From: Actinobaculum suis
GTDB taxonomy: Bacteria > Actinomycetota > Actinomycetes > Actinomycetales > Actinomycetaceae
NCBI RefSeq assembly: GCF_900102025.1
Contig: NZ_FNAU01000001.1
Coordinates: 124,001-188,000, forward strand
Direction: 5' to 3'
Length of the DNA: 64,000 nt
Shown here: positions 17,901-27,544 of the stretch, in pieces
How the letters are laid out: the number at the start of each line of letters is the position of its first letter
Position numbering within the stretch: position 1 is the first letter of the stretch
The notes under the pieces: generated by a model
What the model was told of the DNA's origin: nothing
What the model saw: the letters and a program-made list of their open reading frames with translations, nothing else
The model's database searches: none
Position numbers and translations under genes: made by a program

Positions 17901-18038
17901 CGCCTTACGCACAACTGGTGCCTCGATCGTAGATGAGGCAGATTTGACGAATTCTCCATTTTCCTTGAGCACATCGAGCAAGCGTCGGCTCGTAGTGCCA
18001 AGTTCCTTGGCGAGTTCATGGACGCGGACTTTTGCCAC
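14988..18038 (-). CDS. infB: Translation initiation factor IF-2
   Basis: 1016 residues from GTG at 18038 ([19 protein letters not shown]), with AAGGAG 6 bases upstream. Order: IF2N helix domain (1-55), very long Pro/Ala/Lys/Gly-Arg-rich linker (about 60-400), second IF2N-like part ([20 protein letters not shown]), then the GTPase domain with [20 protein letters not shown] and NKID, and the C-terminal fMet-tRNA-binding domains. It delivers initiator tRNA to the 30S subunit. The linker contains an exact 25-residue tandem duplication (17148-17297). Long actinobacterial linkers are normal; the exact duplication is recent. Confidence 0.97.
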   Translation of the reverse strand: MAKVRVHELAKELGTTSRRLLDVLKENGEFVKSASSTIEAPVVRKARNYFEAHPEELDPASAKGGKKGGQARRAAKPRKPRQGTRAAVDRPAGSDAIVVESPRPDKDAAPAEKASQPVAKDTAKPATKSAPKPGPKPGPQPARGAKPASPAKPGGVQAEAKQERAAAPTPAAMATGGKPGRGAKPGGRDEKPAAKPAAPRPQAAGKPTPKPGQGRDGQRKPAGRRPGIPTPMGAAQSARAARAEAAPRPGNNPYATKQGMPRPGGGRGRGKARPGNNPYATKQGMPRPGGGRGRGKAQGDQGAGAGTAPRPAHSGGPRRGGPRPSPAMMPSQMAGQHPGDSRGRGGRGRGGQPGHRRPDGGGFTRSGGRTRGGSTAGAFGRRGGGGRRGRSQRRTRREEFEAKSSPTVRGVNIPHGNGQTLRVRQGASVADFAEQIGASSADVITVLMRMGEMATMNQSLDEDTFKLLGDELGYQVEVLSKEDEDRQILESFDIDLEAEEILDDDEDLVPRPPVVTVMGHVDHGKTKTLDAIRHSSVEGTESGGITQAIGAYQTHVKYEGEDRAITFIDTPGHEAFTAMRARGANVTDIAILVVAADDGVMPQTVEAINHALSAKVPIVVAVNKIDVAGANPQKVRSQLTEYGLVAEDYGGDTLFVDISAKKREGIDDLLEAVLYVADAELDLRANPNRPARGVAIEAKLDQGRGAVITALVQVGTLRIGDPLAVGTAHGRVRAMFDENGKAVEEAGPSRPVQVLGLSSVPAAGDTFLVADDERTARQIAEQREAAHRAATLARRRKRVSLENLGDVLKEGKVDTLNIIIKGDSSGAVEALESSLLDIEVDDEVQLDIIHRGVGAITQNDVNLATVDNAVIIGFNVRPAERVAEYADEEGVELKFYTVIYDAINDVEAAMKGMLKPIYEEVQLGTAEILQLFKSGKAGMIAGSTVRKGRIKRGADARLVRDGVVVAKDLKIVSLRRETDDVAEVREGYECGITLGYRDIKVGDLIETFEMQEKPRV
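17148..17297 (-). repeat. Exact 75-bp tandem duplication inside infB
   Basis: Copies 17148-17222 and 17223-17297 are identical base for base. Each encodes 25 residues that include [20 protein letters not shown]. Identity at synonymous positions points to recent duplication by slippage or unequal exchange, in frame and in the unstructured linker. Confidence 0.93.
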
Positions 18039-18184
18039 AGTTCTCCTTCTTTGGGGTCCGGGCAAGGCGCGCGCGGACCTCTCTAGTTCTGGCAGCTCAT
18101 CGCTGGGTACTCATCGGGTGCCCATCGGCTTCCAACCCGCTTTCTGTATCTCGGGTCATCGCCCTACCGGGCGAACTTACATTG

Positions 18185-18430
18185 CTATTGATCATTCGTA
18201 ATGATCGTGGCGGTAAATGGGGTGGCATCCACTCGGCTCCGGAAAGCTCGAGGCAAGGCGCCACTGCGCAAAGCACGGCTAATACAAGTTGCAGAACCGT
18301 GAATCCATGCGCCGCGGCCCGGCATGTGACGTCGCGTATCGGCGAGCACATGGTGATCGCGAAGCACTAGCCGCACCATATTCTTAGCCTCGTCTTTTGC
18401 GCGGCAACCCACACAAGTGCGTGGATTCAT
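18185..18430 (-). CDS. ylxR: YlxR/RnpM-family RNA-binding protein
   Basis: 81 residues from MNPRTCVGCRAKDE (five codons shorter than the longest frame). The family mark is RTCVGCR at the N-terminus and GRGAWIHGSATCISRAL in the middle. Found between nusA and infB in most bacteria; the Bacillus homologue binds RNase P RNA. The protein should act in RNA metabolism tied to the transcription-translation operon. The gap to nusA (18431-18581) has no other gene. Confidence 0.9.
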   Translation of the reverse strand: MNPRTCVGCRAKDEAKNMVRLVLRDHHVLADTRRHMPGRGAWIHGSATCISRALRSGALPRAFRSRVDATPFTATIITNDQ

Positions 18431-18581
18431 AAGTAACCACCCCAAAGAACGCCCTGACTACTTTACCTGGAATTCAGGCAAAAGGTTAGTACGAATTTGC
18501 CCACATCAGTATTCGACTACCGCGAGATTGCTCTCACAGTGCCGGACGTACGGCTATTCCGACTGCGCGACCGTGCCGGAT

Positions 18582-19862
18582 CTACTCCGGCTTTTCCGCC
18601 GTCTCGGTTGTAGCTGGCGCATCGGTTGTAGCTGGAGCTTCGGTTGTGGCCGGCGTATCTAACGTTCCCGCTGCCGCCGCCACTTCCACAGCTTCCACCG
18701 CCTCCGTAGCTTCGGCAGGTTCCACAGGTTCAGTTACCACCGTTTCTTCCGCGGCTACCGCAACTTCCGCAGGCTCCGCGCCTTCCGCAGGCTCCGCTAT
18801 TTCCGCAGCTGCCTCGTGTGGTTCCGCGATAATTCCTGCGGCCCGCGCGGCCTGGGCTTCTGGATAGTTACCCGCCGCCATATCGGATTCCTTGCGGATA
18901 TCAATGGACCAGCCGGTGAGCTTGGCGGCCAGGCGCACATTCTGCGCTTCCTTGCCAATTGCCAGGGATGCTTGCCCATCCGGCACCACCGCGCGCGACT
19001 GGCGATGATCTTTGCTGAGAATATCGACTCGCACTACTTGCGCGGGGGAAAGTGATTCGGCAATGAATACCGCCGGATCGTCGTCGTAATCAACAATATC
19101 GATCTTTTCTCCGCCTAATTCTTGGGTCACGGCCCGCACGCGCTGCCCGTTATGCCCAATGCAAGCGCCCTTCGGGTTCACGGATGGATCGGCAGACCAC
19201 ACCGCTACCTTGGAGCGGTGCCCCGGTTCGCGCGAAAGGGCCACCAATTCTACCGTGCCATCCCCAATTTCCGGAACTTCCAATTCGAACAAGCGCCGCA
19301 CGAAATCCGGGTGGGTACGTGAAAGCCGCACGGAAGCACCGCGCGGAGTTACCGCCACATCCAAAACCAGGGCGCGAATATGGTCACCGCGGTGCAAATG
19401 TTCCGTGGGCACCTGTTCTTCGGCCCGCAAGATTGCTTCATGCTCCCCCACATCCACGATGAGGTCGCGCGAATCGGCGTCCCGCCCGGCTCGGCGCTGC
19501 ACCACGCCCGAAACGATCTCACCCTTCTTATGTTTGAAGGAACCGAGCACCCGGTCGGCTTCTGCTTCCCGCAAACGTTGGGCGATTACTGACTTTGCGG
19601 TAGTGGTCGCGATCCGCCCGAAATCATTGGGGGTATCGTCAAATTCGCCAATTACGTTATCTTCTTCGTCGACTTCCGGAGCCCATACGGTTACGCCCCC
19701 GGTTTTCTGGTCGAGCTCCACGCGCGCACCCCGCACTGCCCCGGGCATCCGCATATAAGCGTGCAAAAGCGCATCTTGGATCGTAGTCATCAGTACGTCC
19801 ACGCTCACTCCCAGCTCGGTTTCCAAAGCTCGGAGCTCATTCATCTGGATTTTGAAATCCAC
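18582..19862 (-). CDS. nusA: Transcription termination/antitermination factor NusA
   Basis: 426 residues from GTG 19862 (AGGAG 6 bases before it); an ATG six codons in is the alternative. N-terminal RNA-polymerase-binding domain (1-130), S1 domain ([15 protein letters not shown] onward), two KH domains ([20 protein letters not shown] and [20 protein letters not shown]). It ends in about 85 residues of Ala/Glu/Val/Thr-rich tail with tandem EAVEAVEVA-like and [15 protein letters not shown] repeats in place of the AR domains. Controls pausing and termination and couples transcription to translation. Lies 8 bases after rimP. Confidence 0.96.
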   Translation of the reverse strand: MDFKIQMNELRALETELGVSVDVLMTTIQDALLHAYMRMPGAVRGARVELDQKTGGVTVWAPEVDEEDNVIGEFDDTPNDFGRIATTTAKSVIAQRLREAEADRVLGSFKHKKGEIVSGVVQRRAGRDADSRDLIVDVGEHEAILRAEEQVPTEHLHRGDHIRALVLDVAVTPRGASVRLSRTHPDFVRRLFELEVPEIGDGTVELVALSREPGHRSKVAVWSADPSVNPKGACIGHNGQRVRAVTQELGGEKIDIVDYDDDPAVFIAESLSPAQVVRVDILSKDHRQSRAVVPDGQASLAIGKEAQNVRLAAKLTGWSIDIRKESDMAAGNYPEAQAARAAGIIAEPHEAAAEIAEPAEGAEPAEVAVAAEETVVTEPVEPAEATEAVEAVEVAAAAGTLDTPATTEAPATTDAPATTETAEKPE

Positions 19863-19870
19863 GATTTCTC

Positions 19871-20422
19871 CTAATCCTTCTTAGGGCGGTCAAACTCAAT
19901 GTGGACGCGCGCTTTCGCAACCTCTCCGATCGATAACCGCCGTTCGCCAGATTCCCCGCGGAATACCAAGGTATCACCCTCCACCGCCACGAGCCGCTCC
20001 GTGAAGGGCGTTTCCTCGCGTGGCGTCACTTTCACGAGCCGCCCGATAGCGCGTGAGAAATGGCGGGCTTCCACCAGCGGCCGATCCGTACCCGGCGTCG
20101 TTACCTCCAGCTGGTAAGCGCCAGCAATTACATCAATCTCATCGAGCACGGCAGAGATTTCGCGGGAAATATCCACGAGTTGTTGCGAATCTACACCGCC
20201 CGGACCTTCCGGCAGGTCTACGGTTACCGAAACAATGGGGCGCGACCCGCGGCTTACCTGCACATTTTCGAGGTAGAGACCCGCGTTTTCCACCACACTT
20301 ACCAGCGCCTGCGCAATTTCTTCCCGCACTTGCCGGCGTTCGGCAGTGCTTCGCGAGCGCGGCGTGTTTTCTCGCTGCGCGCCGCGGCCTGCTGGTGATT
20401 GATTGCGATGACGTCGATTCAT
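19871..20422 (-). CDS. rimP: Ribosome maturation factor RimP
   Basis: 183 residues. The RimP core runs from about residue 30 (REEIAQALVSVVENAGLYLENV) through the conserved VTTPGTDRPLVEARHFSRAIGR to the SH3-like C-terminal domain. Needed for 30S assembly. First gene of the nusA-infB operon and divergent from the membrane protein at 20540; the 117-base gap between them should hold both promoters. A basic, Arg/Asn-rich N-terminal extension of about 28 residues precedes the core. Confidence 0.94.
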   Translation of the reverse strand: MNRRHRNQSPAGRGAQRENTPRSRSTAERRQVREEIAQALVSVVENAGLYLENVQVSRGSRPIVSVTVDLPEGPGGVDSQQLVDISREISAVLDEIDVIAGAYQLEVTTPGTDRPLVEARHFSRAIGRLVKVTPREETPFTERLVAVEGDTLVFRGESGERRLSIGEVAKARVHIEFDRPKKD

Positions 20423-20539
20423 GCCCTATAGCCTACCTTGCTTTGTGTGGCTTTCGCCGCCGCGTGCCAAGTTCGTGAGAGATTCCTAGCCCGTGAGAGA
20501 ATAAAACGATTGTTGCGCTCTCGCGTTCGGAGGTCCATT

Positions 20540-21826
20540 GTGAAAAAACGCCGCCAGAATTCTCCTGCTGGTGCTTATGATCCTGCCGCTTACGAGGCCG
20601 GTGCCTCCGGTGGTAGCGCTTCCGGTGCTGGCGTTCTCGGCGCTAGCGTTCCCGGTGCTAGCGCTTCCGGGGTAGCGACGACGCCGTCTACCCCGCCGCC
20701 TCACCGCAGCTCCCCGGTGTTACGCGCTATTGCTTGGTCGGTGCTCGCCCTCATCGTTATTATTGGCATCTTTGCCGGCCTGGGCGTGCGTTTTGGTGAA
20801 ACTAAACCGCAGATTCCGCCGGCCTCACCAGCGGAACAGGCCCGGCAAAAAGTTGCGATCCAGGCGGCCCGGGTGGCGGAAACCGCGGCGGCCTTGGCGC
20901 ATGGGAACGCGGGCGGCGGAGCAAACGGGCGCGCAGGTGATGGGGGCGGTAATGCTGGTGGCAGTGGCGATAATGCAGGTGGCACCGCAACCGGCGCTGG
21001 CGCGGGCAGTGACGCTGGCACTTCCGCCGTTTATGAGCAGGTGCAGGCGCATGCGAACGAGTTCCTGACGCAGCTGGGCGGGGTGTGGCAGCCCTGGCCT
21101 AGTGGGGCGCCTTCTCCGTATACGAATCCGCCGTTGGATACCGCTGCACCCGCAGATCCGCAGACCTCTAATTTGCTGAACCAGGTGCAAGAATTACGGG
21201 AAGCGGCGATTGCCGCCGCAGAAACCGTGGTGCCGGATACGGATAGTAGTGAAACCGCTGCGGGTACGGACAGTAGTGAAACCGCTGCGGTTACGGGCGC
21301 AGCGCCAAATTCCCGCCCGCTTTATCTTTCGATTGCTTTGCGTAGCCATTTCGATGCGATGCAAATTGCCCAGGCAGCCGGCTTGGAAATACCTAGTTGC
21401 GAGTTCGCGGCCGGCGCTACCGTGCAAATGGATGCGGTTTCGGTGGGCCGCAGTTTTGCGGGCGCCGATCCGCATTTCCTGCGCGAGGCCGCAGCCGCCC
21501 GCCAGTGGATTGAAACAGCCACTTCCCGTTTGGAACCCGGCCAGCGCGATGCCCAACTAGCTCGTATTGATAAGCTCACTGCTTTCGAGGAGGGCATGCT
21601 CCAAACCGGGATGGAAGATATGCGCGATATTGCCTCCCCGTATCCGGAAGATCAATCCAGCCCGGCCCTGCTTGCACAAGGCCTCAACACTTATGCGGGG
21701 GTGCTTGTTTCCGGACCGGGGGAACCGCGCGCGGCGCTCACCTTCGCCTGTTCGCTCTACCTGGACGACGCCGAACGTGCCACGGCTCCGGCCCTGCCCG
21801 GCCTACAAAACCCCGGACCGGCCTAG
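20540..21826 (+). CDS. Membrane-anchored Ala/Gly-rich protein of the rimP-proS interval
   Basis: 428 residues from GTG 20540, chosen for CGGAGG six bases upstream; the frame is open to 20438 without a ribosome site. Order: basic N-terminus, Ala/Gly/Ser linker, one helix (IAWSVLALIVIIGIFAGLGV, about 65-85), a Gly/Ala/Asn-rich tract (about 125-165) and an alpha-helical C-terminal half (VYEQVQAHANEFL...; SIALRSHFDAMQIAQAAG). There is no recognised motif. Mycobacteria carry conserved Ala-rich or DUF4439 ferritin-like proteins between rimP and proS in the same orientation, so this is a positional counterpart. Function unknown. Confidence 0.75.
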   Translation: MKKRRQNSPAGAYDPAAYEAGASGGSASGAGVLGASVPGASASGVATTPSTPPPHRSSPVLRAIAWSVLALIVIIGIFAGLGVRFGETKPQIPPASPAEQARQKVAIQAARVAETAAALAHGNAGGGANGRAGDGGGNAGGSGDNAGGTATGAGAGSDAGTSAVYEQVQAHANEFLTQLGGVWQPWPSGAPSPYTNPPLDTAAPADPQTSNLLNQVQELREAAIAAAETVVPDTDSSETAAGTDSSETAAVTGAAPNSRPLYLSIALRSHFDAMQIAQAAGLEIPSCEFAAGATVQMDAVSVGRSFAGADPHFLREAAAARQWIETATSRLEPGQRDAQLARIDKLTAFEEGMLQTGMEDMRDIASPYPEDQSSPALLAQGLNTYAGVLVSGPGEPRAALTFACSLYLDDAERATAPALPGLQNPGPA

Positions 21827-21986
21827 AACACATAGCTAACATTTTGCGGGACTGAACTCGCAGATAGAGCTCGCTAGACAATGCCCACTGGACAAAACCC
21901 GCCATATAGAGCTCGCCAGATGGAGCCCGCTAGACAGAACCCCCGAACCGAGCTCCCGAACCGAGCCCGCTGGTCCGTAACGCTAT

Positions 21987-22014
21987 GTAGCCCGCGCTTT
22001 ACGGCGCGGGCTAC
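21987..22014. terminator. Bidirectional hairpin between convergent genes
   Basis: Perfect 11-bp stem GTAGCCCGCGC (21987-21997) and GCGCGGGCTAC (22004-22014) with a six-base loop, 33 bases beyond the proS stop and 161 bases beyond the plus-strand membrane protein. Suited to stopping transcription from both sides. The region 21835-21980 before it has degenerate repeats of an AGAGCTCGCYAGA-like unit. Confidence 0.7.
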
Positions 22015-22046
22015 TGCGGCATTATTCGCGATTGCGTTACCGGTGG

Positions 22047-23933
22047 CTATTCGTTGTGGGCGGCCAGGAGCTTACGCATGGTGGCCACGGCCTGGTCTAC
22101 CGGGACCAGTTCCCGTTCATCGGTGCGCCGGTTGCGCAATTCCACATTGCCATCGGCCAAAGCGCGGCCTACCACGATCCCGTAGGGCATTCCCAAAAGC
22201 TCATAGTCCTTGAACTTTACGCCGGCCGAAACCCTGCGGCGGTCATCAAACAAGACTTCCACCCCGGCTTGTTCGAGCTCGGCTGCAATCTTTTCTGCCG
22301 TTTCAAACACCGCGGCGTCTTTACCGGTAGCCAGCACGTGTACCTGCGCTGGCGCAACCGCCACCGGCCACACAATACCCCGCTCATCATGATGTTCTTC
22401 CGCCAGCGAGGCCATGACGCGAGAAACGCCAATCCCGTAACTACCCATGGTAACCACGCGGCTCTTGCCATTTTCGTCCAAAACCGTAAGACCCAAAGCT
22501 TCAGAGTATTTACGGCCCAGCTGGAAGATATGACCAATTTCGATTCCGCGTGCCAGTTCCATCGGCCCCGAACCATCCGGGGCCGGATCGCCCTCCCGCA
22601 CTTCCGCTGCCTCAATGAAACCATCGGCTTCAAAATCGCGGCCGTAAACATAGTGGAAGAAGTGCTTTTCGTTTTCGTTACCGCCCGCGATCCAACTACT
22701 GCCGCGCGCGATATGGGGATCCAGCAGCAAGCGCAAGGGCGGCACGGCCTCTCCCGCTTCAGCTTCCGCGGTAGCGCCGTCACCTGCGGTTTTACCTGCA
22801 GCCTTGCCGGCAGCCTCACCGTTCGCAGAAACCGCGGAATTAGTTGTGGCTGCGGTAGAACCGGTGCGGCGGGCGGATTGCGGGCCGAAAACGCCCGGAC
22901 CCATATAGCCGGGAACCAATTCGGGATAGGCGGCGATTGCTTCCGCATCTGCCATTTCGATTTCGGCGGGTGCCAAGGAGGCCTCCACACGCTTGAAATC
23001 TACTTCCCTATCTCCTGGCACCGCCACCATTACCAGTTCAGTTTCTCCGCTTGGATGGGTGAGCTTGAGGAGAACTGTCTTCAAGGTGTCTGCGGCTTGC
23101 CAGGGTCGATCTTCCCGCGGATGCACCCGGTTCGCAACTTCTACCAGGTCCTCAATCGTCTTCGCATCCGGCGTGGAAACCAGCTCAGCTTCGGGTTCAT
23201 TAGCGAAGTCCTGCGCGGGTGGCTGCACGGTTTTTACCGCTTCCACATTCGCCACATAGCCGCCCGCAGAACGCACGAACGTATCTTCGCCCACCGGCGT
23301 CGGGTACAAGAATTCTTCCGACTTCGAACCACCCATCGCCCCGGCCACAGCCGTCACAATCTGGTACGGCAAGCCGAGCCGCTGGAAAATCTTTTGGTAG
23401 GCCGCACGCATCGCCGCATAAGAATCCTCTAAGCCGGCATCTTCCATATCGAAGGAGTAGGCGTCCTTCATCAGGAACTCGCGGGTGCGGATCAGGCCCG
23501 CCCGCGGCCGCGCTTCATCCCGATACTTGGTTTGGATTTGGTAGAGCGTGAGCGGCAGATCCTTGTACGAGCTGTACAGGTCCTTGACCAGCAAGGTGAA
23601 CATTTCTTCGTGGGTAGGTGCCAACAGAAAATCGTTTTCCCGCCGGTCTTGCAAACGGAACAGCTGCGGTCCGTATTCTTCCCAACGGCCGGTGGCTTCA
23701 TAGGGTTCACGCGGTAGCAGTGCCGGGAACAGCACTTCTTGCGCACCGGCGGCATCCATTTCCTCGCGGATAACCGTTTCTACTTTCCGCAAAACCTTCA
23801 AGCCCAGTGGCAACCAGGTGTAAATACCGGGCGCCACGCGGCGAATGTAACTCCCGCGAACAAGTAATTTATGGCTGGGTACCTCCGCATCGGCGGGATC
23901 CTCACGCAGGGTACGCACAAACAGCGTTGACAT
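22047..23933 (-). CDS. proS: Prolyl-tRNA synthetase, bacterial type with editing domain
   Basis: 628 residues from [20 protein letters not shown]. Class II motifs are visible: motif 2 region [23 protein letters not shown]-like segment (split 140-165) and motif 3 [17 protein letters not shown] near 445-460. The editing (INS) domain lies between motifs 2 and 3 and holds an extra Ala/Gly/Thr-rich insert of about 45 residues (about 345-390), including one copy of the dispersed CGCGGAATT element. The C-terminal anticodon-binding domain ends with [17 protein letters not shown]. No clear ribosome site precedes the ATG. Confidence 0.96.
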   Translation of the reverse strand: MSTLFVRTLREDPADAEVPSHKLLVRGSYIRRVAPGIYTWLPLGLKVLRKVETVIREEMDAAGAQEVLFPALLPREPYEATGRWEEYGPQLFRLQDRRENDFLLAPTHEEMFTLLVKDLYSSYKDLPLTLYQIQTKYRDEARPRAGLIRTREFLMKDAYSFDMEDAGLEDSYAAMRAAYQKIFQRLGLPYQIVTAVAGAMGGSKSEEFLYPTPVGEDTFVRSAGGYVANVEAVKTVQPPAQDFANEPEAELVSTPDAKTIEDLVEVANRVHPREDRPWQAADTLKTVLLKLTHPSGETELVMVAVPGDREVDFKRVEASLAPAEIEMADAEAIAAYPELVPGYMGPGVFGPQSARRTGSTAATTNSAVSANGEAAGKAAGKTAGDGATAEAEAGEAVPPLRLLLDPHIARGSSWIAGGNENEKHFFHYVYGRDFEADGFIEAAEVREGDPAPDGSGPMELARGIEIGHIFQLGRKYSEALGLTVLDENGKSRVVTMGSYGIGVSRVMASLAEEHHDERGIVWPVAVAPAQVHVLATGKDAAVFETAEKIAAELEQAGVEVLFDDRRRVSAGVKFKDYELLGMPYGIVVGRALADGNVELRNRRTDERELVPVDQAVATMRKLLAAHNE

Positions 23934-23981
23934 TCTTAGCACTTGCCCAGTGTAACGCCCCGCGGCTATGCCCGGTGCCAG

Positions 23982-24863
23982 CTAGAGGAGAATCGTTGCC
24001 CAATCCTCACGCCGCGTAAAGCCCACTTTTTTATAAACCTGCACGGCCCGCAAATTATAATTATTGACGTAGAGAGATACCGTGGGGGCAATATTTTCCA
24101 GAATGTGGCTCACCACGGCGGCCATCGCGTGAGTAGCTATTCCTTGGCCGCGCCGGTCCGGTGCCGTCCACACGCCTTGTATTTGGGCGACGCCGCCCGC
24201 CAGGGCCCCAATATCAGCTTTGAATATCACGCGGGGCTGGCCGGTAAGTGCATCGTTTTCAACCCGCACAAAAGTATGCCCGGCAGAAATAAGCGTAGAA
24301 ACCCGGTGGGCATAGGAATTGCCGTAAATCATCGGGTCGTATCCCACTTCTTCGGTAAACATGGCCACCGAAGCCGGTAGAACAAGCCCGGCTTCAGCGA
24401 ACCGGGCCGGGCGCACCAGCGAGTCTGGCGCGACTGCGGAAGGGCGATCCATCACCATGGAAAGCTGGCAGGATCTGATATCACGTGCCGGTCCCCAATC
24501 GTGGCGGGTCCGTTCCCACAGGCCCATTACTTGCGTGGCCGGGCCGACAAAAGAGCTGGCAATACGGCGCCGGGAAAGTAAGGAATCGGCGAGCTCATCT
24601 AGCCCGGAGGGAGTGAATCCGAGCGGGATAACATTCCCGCCATCCCAGGCTAGAGCTGTAATTTCTTGGGCATCGTTATATTTAGCGAGGGCGGAAGCCG
24701 GCCCTAGCCCCATGCGTTCGACGTTGACTCGCGCGAGGACGGCATTTACCGGGTCACGATCCAGAAATTCCAGGGCGGCAGCTTTATCAGTGCCATAAAG
24801 CCGCCGTAAAGAGACCGCAGACTTTCCTCGCCATCTTAGAGGTATCACGAGTATTTCCTCCAT
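23982..24863 (-). CDS. DUF4081-GNAT family N-acetyltransferase
   Basis: 293 residues. N-terminal DUF4081-like domain (about 1-140) followed by a GNAT fold. The acetyl-CoA loop is VWTAPDRRGQGIATHAMAAV (about 230-250) and the C-terminal strand-helix VSLYVNNYNLRAVQVYKKVGF is standard GNAT. Mycobacteria have the same domain pair next to ispG. Here the neighbours are proS (48 bases after the stop) and a DivIVA-like gene. Substrate unknown. Confidence 0.85.
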   Translation of the reverse strand: MEEILVIPLRWRGKSAVSLRRLYGTDKAAALEFLDRDPVNAVLARVNVERMGLGPASALAKYNDAQEITALAWDGGNVIPLGFTPSGLDELADSLLSRRRIASSFVGPATQVMGLWERTRHDWGPARDIRSCQLSMVMDRPSAVAPDSLVRPARFAEAGLVLPASVAMFTEEVGYDPMIYGNSYAHRVSTLISAGHTFVRVENDALTGQPRVIFKADIGALAGGVAQIQGVWTAPDRRGQGIATHAMAAVVSHILENIAPTVSLYVNNYNLRAVQVYKKVGFTRREDWATILL

Positions 24864-24972
24864 TCTGGGCGAGGCCGATGCTTATATCGATACTTGGCCA
24901 CATCGAGAGTATGGCACCGCGCAGCGCGAAAACGAATATCTGACCGCACTTTGAGATTAGCGGAACGGTCGG

Positions 24973-25119
24973 CGGCAAGCCCGGCAAGCCAGCTCGGCCG
25001 GTAGGAGGCCCGGTAGCAAACCCGGCCAGTAGGAGGCCCGGCAAGCAAGCCGGGGCAACAAACCGTGGCAAGCCGGGGAAAAAGACAGTGGCAAGCCGGG
25101 GCAACAAGCCAGGTAGCAA
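24973..25119. repeat. Degenerate repeats in the gap before the GNAT gene
   Basis: The gap 24864-25144 is built from variants of two units, GGCCGGTAGGAGGCCCGGYA (twice, near 24997 and 25024) and GGCAAGCCGGGGMAAMA (three or more times, 25040-25110). No coding frame. It sits where related genomes carry rlmN, dxr, rseP and ispG. Confidence 0.65.
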
Positions 25120-25144
25120 GGATTGGGGTTATTCGAACTTAGGT

Positions 25145-25690
25145 TTATTCGACGCTGGTGAGGACAGATACGGCCCGTTCAATGAAGACGTCTACCACTG
25201 CTTCATCGTAGGCGGCGCTGTTTTTTGCTTCGGGGAAGAGCGCGTTGCGTAATTCATGCGAAGTCAGTTCTGCTTCCCCGTCGAAATATCGGGCCAAACG
25301 GCCCATGAGGGCGTCCACTTCCTGTTTGCGGTAGCCCCAACCATCGGCGTCGGCAAAACGTTCCCCGCGTGGCCGCAGCAAGCGCGGATAGAGCGATTTA
25401 GCGGCTTCGTATGAACGTTTTAGCCATGCTTGTTCGCCCTGGTTGGAGATAACGTGGGCCCGGCGCAAGTGAATAAACGCGGCTTCCAGCCGGTCGAGAG
25501 CCGCATCTACCGCGGCGGTATCATAGCCGCGCCGCGCGCGCGAAAATCCGACCGAGCGGACGTCGTTTTCGTCCAGGGAACCGTCTTCTGAAGAATAAGC
25601 TTGGCGGGCTTTATCGAGGAAGGAATCCACTTCTTCCACGTTGTATCCGTGCGCAAACGGACTGACCCGTTTAAATGTTTTCTTGGCCAT
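25145..25690 (-). CDS. DivIVA-domain protein
   Basis: 181 residues from MAKKTFKRVSPFAHGYN, GAGGAGAG directly upstream. DivIVA-type motifs occur three times: GYNVEEVDSFLDKARQAY (15-32), GYDTAAVDAALDRLEAAF (about 55-72) and GYRKQEVDALMGRLARYF (about 113-130), each an N-terminal DivIVA module that in the parent family binds membrane or polar partners. There is no long coiled coil like Wag31. Probably a small adaptor of the cell envelope. It follows cdsA on the same strand, 76 bases after its stop. Confidence 0.82.
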   Translation of the reverse strand: MAKKTFKRVSPFAHGYNVEEVDSFLDKARQAYSSEDGSLDENDVRSVGFSRARRGYDTAAVDAALDRLEAAFIHLRRAHVISNQGEQAWLKRSYEAAKSLYPRLLRPRGERFADADGWGYRKQEVDALMGRLARYFDGEAELTSHELRNALFPEAKNSAAYDEAVVDVFIERAVSVLTSVE

Positions 25691-25766
25691 TCGCTTCTCT
25701 CCTCGCTTCCTGCGCCAACCCCACTTTAGGACGCCGCTACAGCTTACGCAGCGGTGACGACCACGC

Positions 25767-26873
25767 CTATAGTATGCCGCCCGCCCAGGCCACAATTAGA
25801 TAGCAAAACGGGGCCCACATAAGAATGGAATCCAAGCGGTCTAGCATACCGCCGTGCCCGGGGAAAATGCTCCCCATGTCTTTGACTCCGAGTTCTCGTT
25901 TGAGCATGGACTCGGCTAGATCACCACCGGTGCAACACACTACCGCCACCACTGCGATAAGCACGCACACCCACCAGGGATGGCCAAGCCACAATCCCAT
26001 CAATGGGAAGGCGAACACTAATGCCAAAATGATCGAGCCGGCAAAGCCTTCCCAAGATTTCTTCGGAGAAATCTTGGGAGCTAGCGGGTGTTTGCCGAAC
26101 AGTACCCCGGCCGCCCAGCCGCCCGTGTCATTGGCCACCGGCATCAAAATTAGGACCGCGATATGTGCGGCGGCAGCCTCTGTTCCCGCCAGTGCCACTG
26201 CAAACGTACCCAGCAGGCCAATCCAGGCAGCTGCAAAGGCGCCGGCACCGGCGTCGCGCCCGGAGCGCGCGGGGGTCTTCGCATCGGATGCGGGAAGCGG
26301 CGAACTGGCCGCGGTATCACCTGAGCTCGGGGCGGCATCCCGGGAGCGGCGTGTGGCTATGAGTTCGCGGCACCCAATCCACAGACCATGTACGAAGGCG
26401 GTGGCAATATACGCACCGAATCCGGCCAGTAAACCACCCCACCAGGTGGCCGCCACCATCGCCACCACCCCCGCCATGAGCGGAATTACGGCGATGCGGA
26501 TCCCGCGGTTCAGAAAGGCACCCGCGACCTCCCAGATAGCTATGCATAGGGCAATAGCTACCAGGATCACAAAGATCTCTATTCGGAAAGCCACCGATAA
26601 GGCCACTAACGCCAACAAAATGACGGCGGTGGGTATGGCAAGTTTTAGGTTCCGGCCGGCCCGCGATCCCGAAGGGGCGGGCGGAGTAGGCGGATGCGGC
26701 TGCAAATGCGCGCGCAAGCTCGCTCCCCGCCCGGAACGGCTGGGGGCTAGGGCCTCCGGCGCGCCCGGCGAGCTCGCGGAGACCGGTGACACCGGTATAC
26801 CCGGTGAACCCGCAGACACCGGTGATACCGGACCACCCGGCGTGCTAGGAACTGACGAAGGATCTGTGGACAT
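25767..26873 (-). CDS. cdsA: Phosphatidate cytidylyltransferase
   Basis: 368 residues from ATG 26873. The CDS signature is complete near the C-terminus: SMLKRELGVKDMGS followed by FPGHGGMLDRLDS. It makes CDP-diacylglycerol from phosphatidate and CTP in the membrane. About eight helices follow an 85-residue N-terminal tail with repeated Pro/Ser/Gly/Val units (GIPVSPVSASSPGAP), and a hydrophilic Ser/Ala insert lies near 180-205. The gene follows frr by 33 bases. Confidence 0.95.
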   Translation of the reverse strand: MSTDPSSVPSTPGGPVSPVSAGSPGIPVSPVSASSPGAPEALAPSRSGRGASLRAHLQPHPPTPPAPSGSRAGRNLKLAIPTAVILLALVALSVAFRIEIFVILVAIALCIAIWEVAGAFLNRGIRIAVIPLMAGVVAMVAATWWGGLLAGFGAYIATAFVHGLWIGCRELIATRRSRDAAPSSGDTAASSPLPASDAKTPARSGRDAGAGAFAAAWIGLLGTFAVALAGTEAAAAHIAVLILMPVANDTGGWAAGVLFGKHPLAPKISPKKSWEGFAGSIILALVFAFPLMGLWLGHPWWVCVLIAVVAVVCCTGGDLAESMLKRELGVKDMGSIFPGHGGMLDRLDSILMWAPFCYLIVAWAGGIL

Positions 26874-26906
26874 CAACGTTTCCTCACGAGGTGTGTTTGG
26901 CTACGC

Positions 26907-27464
26907 CTAAACCTCCATGAGGTCCTTTTCCTTGGCTTCCAGCAGGGTGTCGATTTCGCCTACGTACTTCTTGGTCAGGTTTTCTACCTGTTCTTCTTGC
27001 CGGCGTACTTCATCTTCGCCCACGTCGCCATCTTTTTGCATCTTCGCGAGCGCATCCATGGCCTTGCGTCGCACGCCGCGGACGGTAACCCGGCCTTCTT
27101 CGGCGCGGGTACGGGCCAGCTTTACGTATTCTTGCCGGCGTTCTTGGGTGAGCGCGGGCAGGTTAATGCGGAGCACATTGCCGTCGTCGGAAGGATTGAC
27201 GCCCAGATCGGATTCGCGCAGGGCCTTATCAATATTGGCCTTGGCACCCGGGTCAAATGGCGTGATCATTACCGTGCGCGGTTCGGGGATAACGATCGTT
27301 GCCAACTGTTGCAAGGGCGTTGGCGTGCCGTAATAGTCGACCAGGATGGGGTTGAACAAACCGGCCGAAGCGCGGCCAGAACGGATGTGGCCGAATTCGT
27401 CACGCGTAAATTCGACCGCTTTTTGCATGCCATCCTCCGCTTCGCGGAGAGTTTCCTCAATCAT
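26907..27464 (-). CDS. frr: Ribosome recycling factor
   Basis: 185 residues, full family length. MIEETLREAEDGMQKAVEFT at the N-terminus, RSGRASAGLFNPILVDYYGT and the C-terminal helix EEQVENLTKKYVGEIDTLL are diagnostic. Together with EF-G it splits the post-termination ribosome. It lies 80 bases after pyrH and before cdsA on the same transcript. Confidence 0.97.
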   Translation of the reverse strand: MIEETLREAEDGMQKAVEFTRDEFGHIRSGRASAGLFNPILVDYYGTPTPLQQLATIVIPEPRTVMITPFDPGAKANIDKALRESDLGVNPSDDGNVLRINLPALTQERRQEYVKLARTRAEEGRVTVRGVRRKAMDALAKMQKDGDVGEDEVRRQEEQVENLTKKYVGEIDTLLEAKEKDLMEV

Positions 27465-27544
27465 TTTCTACCTCTGTATTCCTGCTAATTCGTTTTTATA
27501 CTCAGGGGCGGCGTGCCGGCATCCTGATGTATCCATGGTGAACT

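Noticed and set aside
22032-23432. Long plus-strand reading frame opposite proS (466 codons)
   Set aside because: It lies antisense to clear ProS motifs, has a His/Arg/Phe-rich composition and no ribosome site. It is a high-GC shadow frame.
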